Assembly: GCA_031763025.1 (NCBI GenBank)
Contig: JASSKH010000031.1
Span: 4,513,783 to 4,577,782, forward strand
Reading direction: 5' to 3'
DNA length: 64,000 nt
DNA from: Macrocystis pyrifera
Taxonomy: Eukaryota; Sar; Phaeophyceae; Laminariales; Laminariaceae
A program made the translations under genes and the position numbers. Of this stretch, positions 44,501 through 53,300 are shown in pieces. Below the pieces are notes generated by a model. It saw only the letters and a program-made list of their open reading frames with translations. It was not told where the DNA came from and ran no database searches. The stretch's first letter is position 1, and each line of letters begins with the position of its first letter.

Positions 44501-45849
44501 GTTTGGCTCGCTTTGCTCGCCTGACTGAAGTCGGCAAGTCAGCTGACCATCAGCTGGCTGTACCAATGACTTGCCGACTGTAGTCAGGTAGTCGTCTCGC
44601 GGCACCTACCGATTCGGTATTGGTCGTGAAATCCTGCAGACTCACCTCTAGAAATTGGACGGCTTTCTGTATCTGGCCTACAGCTCTAGGAATCGGACGG
44701 CTTTCTGTATCTGACCTACTGATATACCGATGTGCTGTTTTCGCAAGGCCCAAGTCACAGTAGTGTTAAGCCTGTGTAATGACGAACGCGCCACATCTAG
44801 TTTTAACTTTCCCAGCACCTCTTTAGGTCGAAAACAAAATAAGAACAAATGTGGATGCGATCAACACAACGTGTTCGAGACGTAGGCGAGAGAGGATTGC
44901 AACCACCCTTCTCCGCCTGCCCGAGTAGCGAGGAGGCGTATCGCTTGCCCCAGACTTCCGGCCCTATTGTCAACCTCTACCCAGTCCCCACATTTCACTT
45001 GTATGTAGTACGATAGCCGTTTTCGTGATCTGAGGTATATATAATTTTTAGTGTACCACACATTCGTACCGATCTAATCTGGTATCGCAAGAGTGAGCAG
45101 AATCAGTCACAAAGCAGGGTTCTTCACAGGCCAAGACTCGACCCGCGGGTTTCATCAGGGGAACTTCAAAACGTCATGGATCAGGTCGGAGTAGGAGGGT
45201 TTCGAAAAATCACTGGTGGGGTCGAGTCAGCACGACCCGATCCGGCTCGACCCGACCCACAACCCGACCCGATCCGACTAGATCCGAACCGACCCGGACC
45301 GACCCGACCCGACCCGACCGGACTCGACCCGACCCGACCCGACCAGACCCGACCCCACCCGACCCGACCCGACCCGACTCGGCGCCACCGGACCCCACCG
45401 GACCCCACCCGACCCGACCCGACCCCACCCGACCCGACCCGACCCGACCCGACCCCCCGAACCCACCGAGCCAGACCCGACCCGAACTCACCCGACCCGG
45501 CCCCTCCCGATCCAACCCGACCTACGAGTTTTAATCTGACCCCGCGAACAGCCCCGATAGAAAGCAGCACTTCTATTGGAATGTGGTAAAACATCGCCAC
45601 AAAGAATCTACCTTTCGGAACGACAAACATGACGCACGCTTTTTCCTGGTGTTGCATGCATGATCCCTTACGCCCCAAAAGGTGCTTTCAAGGTCTGTCG
45701 TTTGGATTCTCCTACGATGTGCTGTGAACCTCGCGCGATTTTTCCATGCTGACCACGAATCCTCTGCCTGGCCCGTTTTCTTCGTTGCTGCATCGATTCG
45801 GTCGTTTGGTGTTGTTTCGCTTCAGGTACGCTTCTTGGTTGAACCTTGA
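24798..45849 (+). CDS. Secreted YHYH-domain protein with Pro/Thr/Ser linker and C-terminal beta-sandwich-like domain (13 exons)
   Basis: Exons: 24828-25067 (start uncertain), 25910-26000, 27393-27514, 28517-28718, 29810-29860, 34223-34327, 34466-34516, 38117-38190, 39780-39955, 40622-41121, 41590-41898, 43134-43295 and 45826-45849. They join in phase to about 701 codons. Order in the protein: a hydrophobic leader and Gly/Ser/Pro-rich region (1-80); a YHYH domain (about 90-330) with GIYHYHSTAGC, LLGWAYDGFPIYG, FTYRYY and CYRGCCPDG; an acidic stretch; a 167-residue Pro/Thr/Ser-rich linker; and a ~160-residue module with LKDVQVAFWR, FESSPGSTLL and ESVGIDDGEWTSLLE. YHYH domains have no settled biochemical role. 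The leader, many Cys and mucin-like linker point to secretion or a cell-wall location. The C-terminal module looks like a galactose-binding-type beta-sandwich, by inference. Confidence 0.85.
25910..26000 (+). CDS. YHYH gene exon 2
   Basis: Acceptor CTGTTTTTTTCCAACAG, donor GTGATA. The first base completes Ser. It encodes GSGSAMTRYGASDTGCPNHV and NWDLNPNSAQ, the start of the YHYH region. The Cys is probably disulphide-bonded (inference). Confidence 0.85.
27393..27514 (+). CDS. YHYH gene exon 3
   Basis: Acceptor AAACGCACAG, donor GTAAAA, phase 0 in and phase 2 out. It encodes HQPTNESIPAYPMMFASGGT and NAIGIMRNGVVMF. The I-G-I-x-R-N-G-V motif is typical of YHYH domains. Confidence 0.88.
27912..28024. 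mobile_element. TTACGG MITE copy 3
   Basis: Left TATTACGGGGGACTACAGTA, right GGTCCCCCGTGATAA. Inside intron 3 of the YHYH gene. Confidence 0.85.
28517..28718 (+). CDS. YHYH gene exon 4: the YHYH motif
   Basis: The acceptor CACGCGCAG ends at 28516 and completes Ser. It encodes YEDTAFYLEADTFDLCGGHS, then GIYHYHSTAGCLQEQAM and EHSALLGWAY. The donor GTGCGT follows in phase 0. The eponymous Tyr-His-Tyr-His and the following Cys are intact. The last ~17 bases of the exon, with the donor, are the seed of the intronic array at 28700-29085. Confidence 0.9.
28700..29085 (+). repeat. ~50-bp tandem array repeating the exon 4 end and splice donor
   Basis: Seven further imperfect copies of GCTGCTTGGGTGGGCTTATG follow exon 4 (near 28757, 28805, 28851, 28905, 28950, 29003 and 29053). 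Each is trailed by a GTAAG-like string and TTTCGTGTGATC. Several copies keep a usable donor (for example TTATGTAAGC near 28968). Confidence 0.9.
29327..29435. mobile_element. TTACGG MITE copy 4
   Basis: Left TATTACGGGGGACCATAGTA, right ACTATGGACACCCGTAATA. Inside intron 4 of the YHYH gene. TA at both ends. Confidence 0.9.
29810..29860 (+). CDS. YHYH gene exon 5
   Basis: 51 nt, acceptor CGTCTATACGCAG, donor GTTAGA, phase 0 at both ends. It encodes DGFPIYGQLGPDGVEMK and completes W-A-Y-D-G-F-P-I-Y-G, the most conserved stretch of the YHYH domain. Confidence 0.92.
30125..30665 (+). repeat. R550 near-full copy 3
   Basis: Begins at a G tract with CTGTACTCGATATCGTG, continues through TGCCGGGACGGAGCACGTCG, TGGCCACGTCCAGAGACAGC and TTGTGCGGAGTAAAGG, and ends GCCAACCCAACCCATATATA. 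In intron 5 of the YHYH gene. Confidence 0.85.
31467..31575. mobile_element. TTACGG MITE copy 5
   Basis: Left TAATACAGAAGACCATAGTT, right ACTATGGTCCCCCGTAATA. In intron 5 of the YHYH gene. The left terminal G run has decayed. Confidence 0.8.
32337..32445. mobile_element. TTACGG MITE copy 6, with an empty paralogous site
   Basis: Left TATTACGGGGGTACATAGTT, right ACTATGGACCCCCGTAATA. It interrupts a ~350-bp segment whose second copy at 33373-33725 reads GATGTCGATGCTGGGTAGGG without the element, so the insertion is visible directly. Confidence 0.92.
32699..32943. mobile_element. Tourist/PIF-Harbinger-like MITE, 245 bp, TAA target duplication
   Basis: The ends GGCTCATTCTTATCGGAG and, reversed, GGGTAATTCTTATCGGAG match over 16 of 18 positions. 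ATTCTTATCGGAGAGCTT is perfectly inverted. TAA occurs immediately on both sides (32696-32698 and 32944-32946) and once at the uninterrupted paralogous site (33661-33663). A TWA duplication and GG-starting ends are the hallmark of PIF/Harbinger elements. No ORF inside. Confidence 0.85.
33310..33345 (+). other. tRNA-like A-box fragment
   Basis: GCGTTTAGCTCAGCGGTGAC resembles a tRNA 5' end with an internal A-box (TAGCTCAGCGG). No B-box or acceptor complement follows, so it is not a tRNA gene. It could be a relic or chance. Confidence 0.25.
33373..33725. repeat. Long direct duplication, copy B (empty sites)
   Basis: The uninterrupted counterpart of 32286-33010, in the same intron of the YHYH gene. 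It preserves the pre-insertion sequence for both MITEs. Confidence 0.9.
34223..34327 (+). CDS. YHYH gene exon 6
   Basis: 105 nt, phase 0 at both ends, acceptor GCGTGACAG, donor GTACGA. It encodes MCGEEGAGDTHCLDVCSGYE and ALLPDVDDFTYRYYT, with three Cys and the conserved Y-R-Y-Y. Confidence 0.88.
34466..34516 (+). CDS. YHYH gene exon 7
   Basis: 51 nt after CCTCTTCCCGCAG and before GTAAGT, phase 0 at both ends. It encodes EYPLRKPHVQPDEKKTL. The short 138-bp intron upstream is the smallest in the gene. Confidence 0.82.
34728..34960. repeat. ~30-bp minisatellite
   Basis: About eight degenerate units of the form CTACCGCACTGTAGAGGCAC in YHYH intron 7. CTAC...GTAG lets each unit form a small stem. 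Confidence 0.8.
35938..35959. repeat. Homopolymer G tract
   Basis: About 22 bp of G in YHYH intron 7, followed by TGTTCAGCTATAGCCC. Confidence 0.9.
36078..37330. repeat. 1.25-kb GTCCRTGG/CCAYGGAC array with strand switches
   Basis: Dense short units such as CACGGACTGTCCATGGACAC fill the region. The orientation alternates: CCACGGAC/GCCCCACGG-type predominates at 36078-36400, GTCCGTGGGGTG-type at 36400-36700, the first type again at 36720-36850, and the second at 36860-37330. Long open frames rich in Thr/Pro/His or Gly/Val/Ser/Trp on both strands are consequences of the repeat. In YHYH intron 7. Confidence 0.92.
38117..38190 (+). CDS. YHYH gene exon 8
   Basis: The acceptor GAACTCCTGCAG ends at 38116. 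The donor GTGAGT leaves phase 2. It encodes SCGFDESFFPFTTNCYRGCC and PDGV. The C-Y-R-G-C-C-P motif closes the YHYH region. Confidence 0.9.
39421..39528. mobile_element. TTACGG MITE copy 7
   Basis: Left TATTACGGGGGTCCATAGTT, right ACTATGGACCCCCGTAATA, nearly perfect inverted ends. In intron 8 of the YHYH gene. Confidence 0.92.
39780..39955 (+). CDS. YHYH gene exon 9
   Basis: After GTAACGAGAGCAG, phase 2 in and phase 1 out (GTAAGT). It encodes CSGKVEACGDSPETGYTTDY and an Asp-rich stretch ADLIAGDDTNFIDNKTASVD followed by CSLYMG. The acidic residues could bind calcium, but no motif is diagnostic. Confidence 0.85.
40622..41121 (+). CDS. YHYH gene exon 10: Pro/Thr/Ser-rich linker
   Basis: 500 nt from acceptor CTCCCACCTTCAG to donor GTGAGT. 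It encodes about 167 residues, mostly Pro, Thr, Ser and Ala (for example PTSPPTAAHATTLSPLPEPT), ending SSLGDFEGSE. It is a typical extended, probably heavily O-glycosylated spacer between extracellular modules. Confidence 0.87.
41310..41535. repeat. CTG/TAC triplet-hexamer repeat in intron 10
   Basis: CTGCTGCTACTGCTACTGCT-type units span about 220 bp between exons 10 and 11. The predicted poly-Leu and poly-Cys/Tyr frames over it are repeat shadows. Confidence 0.9.
41590..41898 (+). CDS. YHYH gene exon 11: first part of C-terminal module
   Basis: 309 nt, phase 0 at both ends, acceptor CCTCAATATACAG, donor GTAACC. It encodes TTVNVAATAYDVFPGGDSGF, ESRWSCTNIIVPGDGQCEIA and FGQPMDLKDVQVAFWRVEER. 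The R-W-S-C, C-E-I-A-F-T-F-G and D-V-Q-V-A-F-W segments read as beta-strands like those of F5/8 type C or related carbohydrate-binding folds (inference). Confidence 0.88.
43134..43295 (+). CDS. YHYH gene exon 12: second part of C-terminal module
   Basis: 162 nt, phase 0 at both ends, acceptor TTTGGCGCTGCAG, donor GTAGGT. It encodes IEINGNIIGIFESSPGSTLL and VESVTFESVGIDDGEWTSLL-E. It continues the beta-sandwich of exon 11, whose last residues WLQ join IEING as one strand. Confidence 0.88.
43567..43933 (-). repeat. R550 partial copy 4
   Basis: CTCCGCACAAGGGGAACGAC, AAGCGGTTCCTAGCAGGATG and CATGCATGACTTTGAGTACA occur in the order of the full copies. In the last YHYH intron. Confidence 0.75.
45225..45530. 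repeat. (CCCGA)n pentanucleotide array
   Basis: About 300 bp of CCCGACCCGACCCGACCCCA-type units. Both strands are open over long distances (Asp-Pro-Thr-Arg-Pro or Gly-Ser-Gly-Arg-Val repeats), which I read as artefacts. A shorter relative is at 61485-61545. Confidence 0.9.
45826..45849 (+). CDS. YHYH gene exon 13, probable terminal exon
   Basis: A strong acceptor GTTGTTTCGCTTCAG precedes GTACGCTTCTTGGTTGAACC and TGA, giving VRFLVEP-stop in phase 0. Joined to exon 12 it makes W-T-S-L-L-E-V-R-F-L-V, a plausible final beta-strand. Being tiny it is the least secure exon; an alternative is the phase-compatible but less strand-like VGAV-stop at about 47594. Confidence 0.55.
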   Translation, partial: VRFLVEP

Positions 45850-48800
45850 GAGGTCACCACAACCAGCTCTGCAAGTATCTAGAATAAGCATGCCCACACA
45901 CTACTACAGGCAGTGATATGCTCGCGAATCTAATGTTCTTTTTGGAACGGGCTCGTTTCATACTGTGGACCGGTTGCTGAATATACTGACAGCTGCTTCT
46001 CGTACAATTGTGGAGACGACTGGCCGATCTTTTTGCTGGTGGCATAAACAGATTTTCTAGCTTAGAACAGTGGAATCGCAATTTACTGCTCTTCTACGGT
46101 ATTGTCACGATATAGCGCAGACTAAGAGCGAGGGGGGTCGGCGTCTGTTTTTTATTTTTTAGTTCTTACTGTGGGCTTCACTCTTTTTTACGCTGACCGC
46201 AGTATGTAGCACGAGCGTTGGAGAGAGACAGTGGGGAGATAGGGAATGAGGGAACGGGAAGACGTGTTGCGCCAGTGATGGCAAGCAAACAAACGCTTGG
46301 TGATTCGTTGCGGGTGATGCATTCACAGTGCCAATACAGACCACTCGGCCGAAGTATCACGATAGGCTACCGCTCTACTGAAATATCACAATAGGGTACT
46401 CTACCGACTAAGTTATGTTACGGTATAGTCGTTTCCGTTGATACATTCTCGCCCTGCCCCCCTCCTTTGATGGTGCCATGGCGGTGGAGTTCGTCGACGT
46501 GTTATGCTCCTACCACTCGCGGGCAGGCCTCCTTTCTTTCCCTTTCTTCTTGGCGTTGCTTGTCGGTGTGGTTACCTTGCCGTCCTAAGGCGTGGGGGTG
46601 GGTTTTGGTGAGCTAATTGTTCGACTCGTGTTCTAGTTCGTGGAATCGGACTTTCCATAAATTTATCGTATCTCTGGACGTATGTGTATACGGTTCATTA
46701 GATTAGGCTCGCTCGTGTTAAGGTATTGCCTGGATGATCTAGAAAAGGCCCGTGATCACCTGGGAGTGCAGGTAGTGGAGACGCATTTGTAGCACTTGGG
46801 AGGCGTACTTTAGATGGGAAGGCAGGGGGTTTAAGGGCGAGGTCTCGAGCCCTCTGCCTTTTAGTCCTCCACCGGACGCTACAAGGAATACACCAGTTTT
46901 TCCATTATCTCTAAGCGAACAGCATACGTGAACAACGACGAGAACATGTTCAATAGACAAACCTGGCGAGGGGTAGTCTGTGCCTCACCCTACAGGCTCT
47001 TACCGGTTAGGGGGGTCAGGATCGGACACGGCTTTGTTTACTCCTGTGGTTTACGTTCGCTATTGCTCAATATGAAAAGTATTCAATAACATTGGAGAGA
47101 GTTGGGAGGGGGGAGCGTGTTGTGTCCTTGCAAGCAAATACTTCGTGGTTTCGCTATTGGCGGCATAGACTTAGTTGACTGTTCGAGCACTTTTTAACGT
47201 CGGAGGAGGCGAAGATGGCGATCTTCGGGAGGGATAGTAACTACTGCGACAGCTGTAACGCCGGGGGGGGGGGCAAACATGGTGATCCTCGGGAAGGGTG
47301 GAGGCAGCTCAATCAAGGAGATATTGGACCACGGGATGTCTTGAGTTACGCGGCCTGTCTACGAAACCAGCCGCCAGGGCAAGGATAACCTCTTAAAGCT
47401 GCTGTTGTGCGTCTGAACGCCAAATCTATCGGCACGCGTCGAGTAACCGCAAGCCATAGATTTCACACCTCGCACAGATCATGTACAGATCATGTACAGA
47501 TCGTCTACAGATCATTTCCACTTCATGATCTAGATATTTCAGCGCAGATAGATCGTCAATTCCTGGTAAGTATCATGTTGCTCCTGCTGCCAGGTGGGAG
47601 CCGTGTAGGCTGCATGATCTAGAACATGTTGCCTCGGTTGCGCCTGCAGGATACAGATACTGCACAACATCGCATATCGCCAAGTGAGAGGTACTACTGT
47701 AGATCATCAATAGATAGATCGTGACATGTCCGATATGTGCAATGTTTAGCGTACCAGGTGTTTATGTGTTACCGGCATAGGTCAGGCTGTTTGACCTGTC
47801 GTTAAGCGTTAAACATCAAAGGCTATATGTTGCTCAAGGTCTATGATACCTCCCACGAGGTCGAGAAGGGAGTCGAACTTCTACGGTATTAGTGAGGGAG
47901 ATGCTGCAAATATAGATGTTTCCACTTCTACTGGATAGAGATGCTCCTACGATCAAATTGCTAAATTAAACAGACGGCACCGTCAGCATAAAACTGCAGG
48001 ACGTGTGCACACTTCAAAAGTATACAGTACAACACATGCATAGAGCGGGGGATAGCCTTAAGAGCGGTGTACAATATGTTATGTGTGTATGCGCGAGCAC
48101 CGCGAGGGTGGACAGCGAAGGAACACATCGCGTGGGTTCGGATATGGGGGAGTGTTCGCTAAAGAGGCTTCACTCATGTTGACATTTGCTTAAAAACTTA
48201 CCGATACCCTGATATTTGCATTAAAAAATCGTACTGTTTTTGTTTCATTAATTCATACTGAGATTGAGGTTCGACATCAAAACCTCGTTTTTTTTGTACC
48301 CGAAAGGGCAAGGAGCAAACTATAGGTAGGACAGGAGTTGGGCCTCCTGGAAATATTTTGCTTCGCTCACAGCTGTGACAGGCGTGCTTCCTCGCACACT
48401 CGCCCCGCTCCTCTTCTCCCCCTCCCATCCTATATATTCTGGGTCATGGCCGATATTCACCACAACTGACCTTGGAGTTCCACTTTATTCATCATCTCTC
48501 TCCGGAACTACCTGAGGCTCATTGTGCAACCAGTCGGTCTACCCCCACTGAAACTGCGTGCGTACGCGTAAATAGCTCGTGCGGGCTGTCTGACGGGGCT
48601 CAGCACCCATATCACACGCCTCGCGCAGAGATCCCACAGACAGCCTTTGACCCCCAGCATCCCTGATGTTTTCGTGTGGCCGAGGCTATAAACGTCCCAC
48701 TGCTGTGTCGACACTATGGTTGACGCGTGCAACGATAGGGGTAGCAGTTTTTGGGCCAATGGCTGCTTTTTGGACTGCTCTGGCTCCTTATCTCAATATC

Positions 48801-50188
48801 GTTGGAATAGTAATTCGTTCTTCAAGGGGTGCAGAATCTTCCGACATGTGTATGATGACCTCAAAACTTGGCGACATGTATGCTTGAGACGTTTTCCAGC
48901 CGGCCTATAGGGGGGAAAAACTCATCGACACACAGACTCTCTATATCCGTTTGCGCCTTTGTCGACTCCGGGAGGTCTGCAGCACAGCTCTCAACCTGCT
49001 ACGACCCAAAAAAGGTTGAGTCAGCAGCAACAACTCCATACGCCTATTCTGCCATGGTGGTATAGTGTACGGCATAATCTTCACCCAGCAGAACCCACGC
49101 GAACGCGACACAGCCTGGCGGTGCGGATAGGCCGTCAGCGAGATAGAGGAACGATACGTTGGTCTGGCGGTGCAAACCGATAGCCCAACTTATGGGGCGC
49201 CTTATTTCACCCTGAGCCATGCTCTGGTGCCAGCCGCGCCATCTCGCGTGCATTTATCACTGCAACAAAAAACTTCAGGGCTACACCCGTTCCCCTCCCC
49301 GCCCACCCCCACCGATTGCGGTCGGCAGCAGGCCGATGACCTCAGGCCAAGACCGAACCAAACCAACGGTCACAAGAACTCTCGACGGGTTTCCGCTCGA
49401 CGTTTTCCTATTCGTATGCTGTAGTTACATCACTCGACGGTCGTGCTAACAGCAGTGGTGCGATCAACACTACAAAATAGGAGGGGGGCCGGCCGGAGGG
49501 GCTTTATTCAACACTTACGCGGCCCGTCTCAGCTTTTTTTTTTGTCGTATATCTCGCTGTCTATCAATCTAGCCGTATACAGCAGACTCTACCTCTTAAA
49601 TTGCTCTCTGTCCCCCCCAACATGTAGATAGTTATTTCTTGTGCTTTATGTCTCTTGCCGTCCTCCCCTCTCTCTATGTCCACGTGCGAACATCATCTGC
49701 AAACTAAACAAGCCCCCGTTTCACTTTCTCGCCGAGGATGGGCTTCCTTTCGGCTGTCTATAAAAAGAATGCGGCCCATGAGCAGCCCCGAAAGCACACA
49801 AGGAGCCTACCGTATGCTTCTGGCACGCTGCTCCTGTGGCTGTAGTCGAGTACCATCGCTCTGGGTGGAGACGTAAGGGATGTTGGGTATTCATATTAAC
49901 GTATAAACGTTCCTTATATTTCCGTCCAGAGTGATGCACCAGAAAAACAAAGACGGTTGACAAAAGGTATGATTGATGAGGTATGATTGATGAGGTATGA
50001 TTGATGAACAACATGTTTGCCGCCGGTGGTGACACGAACACCACGCTGGCATGCACGCGCTTCACGAAGGTCCATGCGAACGAACGACCACCACGAACAC
50101 ACTTTTACCGACGGCCACCTCGTACAAACTTGACCGCCACCCACCGCTACCACCAGCCACCATCACCACCGCCGCCGCCGCCGCCCGT
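45850..50188. other. Convergent intergenic spacer
   Basis: Lies between the YHYH stop and the methyltransferase stop. Mostly unique-looking sequence with short tandem repeats at 47475-47520 (ACAGATCATGT-type) and 49968-50005 (GTATGATTGATGAG, three times). Open frames of 60-76 codons show no recognised domain. The 3' UTRs of both genes should lie here. Confidence 0.55.
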
Positions 50189-50398
50189 TCAGCCGCGTTT
50201 ACGCCCGACAATCGCGAGCGCCCGGACGTAGAACGCGCGAGGCGGCGGAGGTACCGGGGGGTCTCCCTCAGCCTCTTTCGGGAGGCCGAGGGGGGTGCGG
50301 CCCTCTGCCCAGTCCTTGTTCATCCGGCTCTCGAAAATCTCCAAAGCTTCTTGACGCACGCCTTCCCGCCCTCTGGCCTCCAGGGACGAAAGCGTTTG
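50189..50398 (-). CDS. Methyltransferase terminal exon
   Basis: The acceptor TTTGTTTTGTCTTACCTAG precedes QTLSSLEARGREGVRQEALE, MNKDWAEGRTPLGLPKEAEG and AFYVRALAIVGRKRG, then TGA. Exactly 70 codons in phase 0. The final hydrophobic strand followed by G-R-K is typical of the family's C-terminus. Confidence 0.85.
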   Translation of the reverse strand, partial: QTLSSLEARGREGVRQEALEIFESRMNKDWAEGRTPLGLPKEAEGDPPVPPPPRAFYVRALAIVGRKRG

Positions 50399-53300
50399 CT
50401 AGGTAAGACAAAACAAAGCATGGCGTTTTAAGGGCCGCGGGAGAAAGCGTGAAGGGAGGGAGAAAGAGAACGAGAGGGGGTAGATGGGGCGGGGGGGGAG
50501 GGGGGTACTCGTTTATTTCTTACCTTAGTCATTTTCCCATTGACCACGCATCTCTTTCGTGGTGGAGCACCGTTCCTACTACACCTGCGGGAGGGGGGGG
50601 TCTGTCGCGGTTTGTGTGGCGTTCAAATGCTATCCCGAGTGCCCCGGCCGACGAAGACAAGAGAGCACGCGGCGCGCACATGTCCCGAATATTCGAAACA
50701 TACAAGAAACGGGCGACCCCACGGTTTCACTTTCATAGCGGCGTTACCCCTGCGCCCTTCAAAAATATAAACTCGCACCAATACCAAATACGTTGACGGA
50801 CAATATCGAACACACAACAGGTCAAACGTATGGCCCGCGTAAACCCCTTCCGTTACGTGCTGCAAAAAATGATCCCACACAAACTCCAAGTGATATTCCT
50901 CCGAAAGAACGTGGGTTCAGCTTTTAAGGGACTAAAAACTAAAAACCGCGCGCGTCTCCACTGACCCCTAGCGGCGTGGAGAGGGCGCAGTGTTTCCAGA
51001 TGTCTCGCGGCCCTCCGTTAGCTCCAAGAAGCACCGGCGCGGAGAATTTCGAAATCGTCACGTTCTCGAGGCCCGCAGCCTGCAAGAACAAACGCGCGAC
51101 AGACACAGCGCAGCGCTTGGTGAGGAGGGAAGCGGTGGGGGCTGGTTTTAACGTGTAGTCTCGTGCAGAAGGCAGCCAGGAAATGGCTAACAGCTGGAAG
51201 GAGCTTGGGTCGGGAAGTCTGCCGCCATGAGAGGTAGGGGCGTACCCATTCCTTGTTCGCCTTAGTCATTTGACATTGACCACGCATCCCTTTCGAGACG
51301 GAGCATCGTTCCTACTCCTGCTATTGATATGTCCAGCGTGTGGGTTACTCATTACCAAGTACGTTTCTGCTTTGTGCTATATTTAACGAAAGGCTTATCT
51401 GATCCCCTTCCTGTTTCGCCTTTTGTGGACACCATTTATGTCCTAGGATAACGGTCGTTTTCCCAAAAAAATCTACCTGGCAGTTTACTAAACTTATATC
51501 TAGTGTACCAAAAGTCTCCATGTCATACCTGGGAGCGAGGGGATAGTCGACACACATTGCCAACTATCCTCGAAGGCGTTCTACTATCGGGGAAGGCGTT
51601 GTTTACCTCCGTCCCGTTGGGCACTCCACTGTCTGTACTGTAGAAAACGGGGACACGAGAAGAGGTGGACTTACCTCCATCTCCTCCGCTACCGCCAACC
51701 CACCGTCCCCGCCAAGAGCTTCAGGGTCGATCAGTCCTTTAAATCCTGATGGGTTGAGGGGTATAGGCGCCGACAGGCGATGGAGGGGGAGGGATGTACA
51801 CATGTCATGCATGGGCGTAGCAAATGATCGTAGACCCTCGCATCTCTACAATGCCGGGACGGAGCACGTCGGGTTTTCACCGACCAGGCAGTCAAGGGCC
51901 TGCACCTAGCGCGAAGCACCGTGAGGTGTTGGGGGGGGGGTGTACTCATTATCATGCATGGCCGTAGTCAGGGGAGGGGGGGGGGGGGGGGGGGGGGGGC
52001 ATGATGAGAAAGCTAACGAAGCCAAGGCTTGAACGTCCACAATCTACGGTGCCAATGGATCTCCCGACGCAAAAACGCGCCGCCTGCCCTAAACAAAACA
52101 CACACAAAAAACAACAGATTATCCTCCACAACATGAGTTAAACCGCGACAGCGTTAGCTTCATGGACATCAAGTACGGCGGTTCTGCGGGACCATCCTTA
52201 TCGCCCGACCGTCCCCAAAACGACAAAACAACACTGCAGGCATCCGTGGGCACCGGCACTGCTCCCATTGATAGCACCGTCAACCCAAGCACGCTAAGCC
52301 AGTTCAGGGGGCATATGCAGCAGAGAAGCAACCGCTCCAGCTTCACATCATTTCTGTCCCATGTTTTGATTTGCACGGACGAATCGATAACAGTATGTGA
52401 AGCTATGGTAGAAAGGAATGATCGGGGAACCTCCTCCCCTCGCGCTCGCCCCGACTTGCCTCGCTTCCGCGATACGTGCAGCTGACTAGGTCGAGTGAAG
52501 CGTCTGTGCTGTTTTCTCCCTCAGGCGAAGCAGAAGAAACCTTAGGTAGAGATTCCGTTGAGGTGGAACGACGTCCGGCAAAGTGCCGTTTGGTAGGAAA
52601 CCTCCACGTCGTCGGCCGTGCTGCATCACCTGGCTGATACCAGCGATACACCGAATCGACCACATACACTCTCCTTGTTGAGACAACAACTACCCCCTGT
52701 GTAAACCCGACATGCTCCGTCCCGGCATTGTAGGGATGTGAGGGTCTATGGTCATACAACGACGGCCATGCATGAGATCGAGTACATCTCTCTAGTCGAG
52801 TACACCCCCCCTCCCCCATACGACTACGGCCATGCATGATAATGAGTCCCCCCTCCCCCCCGCCCCCGCTGTTTCAGGCATCAACCTCGCTTCACAAGCG
52901 GTTCTTAGTAGGATGCAGCTCACCCTTCATGAGACTCGCCCAACACCTGACGGCGGTTCGCGTTCGGTGCAACCAAATGTCTCCTTGGTCGGTGAAAATT
53001 CGAGCGCGCCGTCCCGGCATTGTAGGGATGCGAGGGTCCCATGGTCACACGACTATGACCATGCACCTCATGAGTACACCCCTCACCCCCCCGCGCTTCA
53101 GGCTGTAACCTCCCCGCCCTAAACGCTCCGTCCCAGCATTGTAGGGATGCGACGGTCTGACTACGGCCATGCATGACCATGATGAGTACACCCCCCTCAA
53201 CGCCCCCTACCTGGAGAGAGAGTGTCCAGTACGGCGGCCATCCGCTGGTAGATGGAGTCCTCGTGCTTCTCCCATATCGTTATCACCACCAAGCCGTCGC

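Noticed and set aside
45176..45678. Overlapping long frames on both strands (DPTRP and GSGRVG repeats)
   Set aside because: A pentamer without stop codons is open in every frame. No flanking coding evidence.
47590..47610. Alternative YHYH terminal exon VGAV-stop
   Set aside because: Phase-compatible, but a four-residue end adds no strand-like sequence. The exon at 45826 has a better acceptor and completes a plausible beta-strand.
52119..52376. 85-codon minus-strand frame as a methyltransferase exon
   Set aside because: An in-phase acceptor is weak, and the exon at 51745-51675 joins the motif III exon in phase without it.
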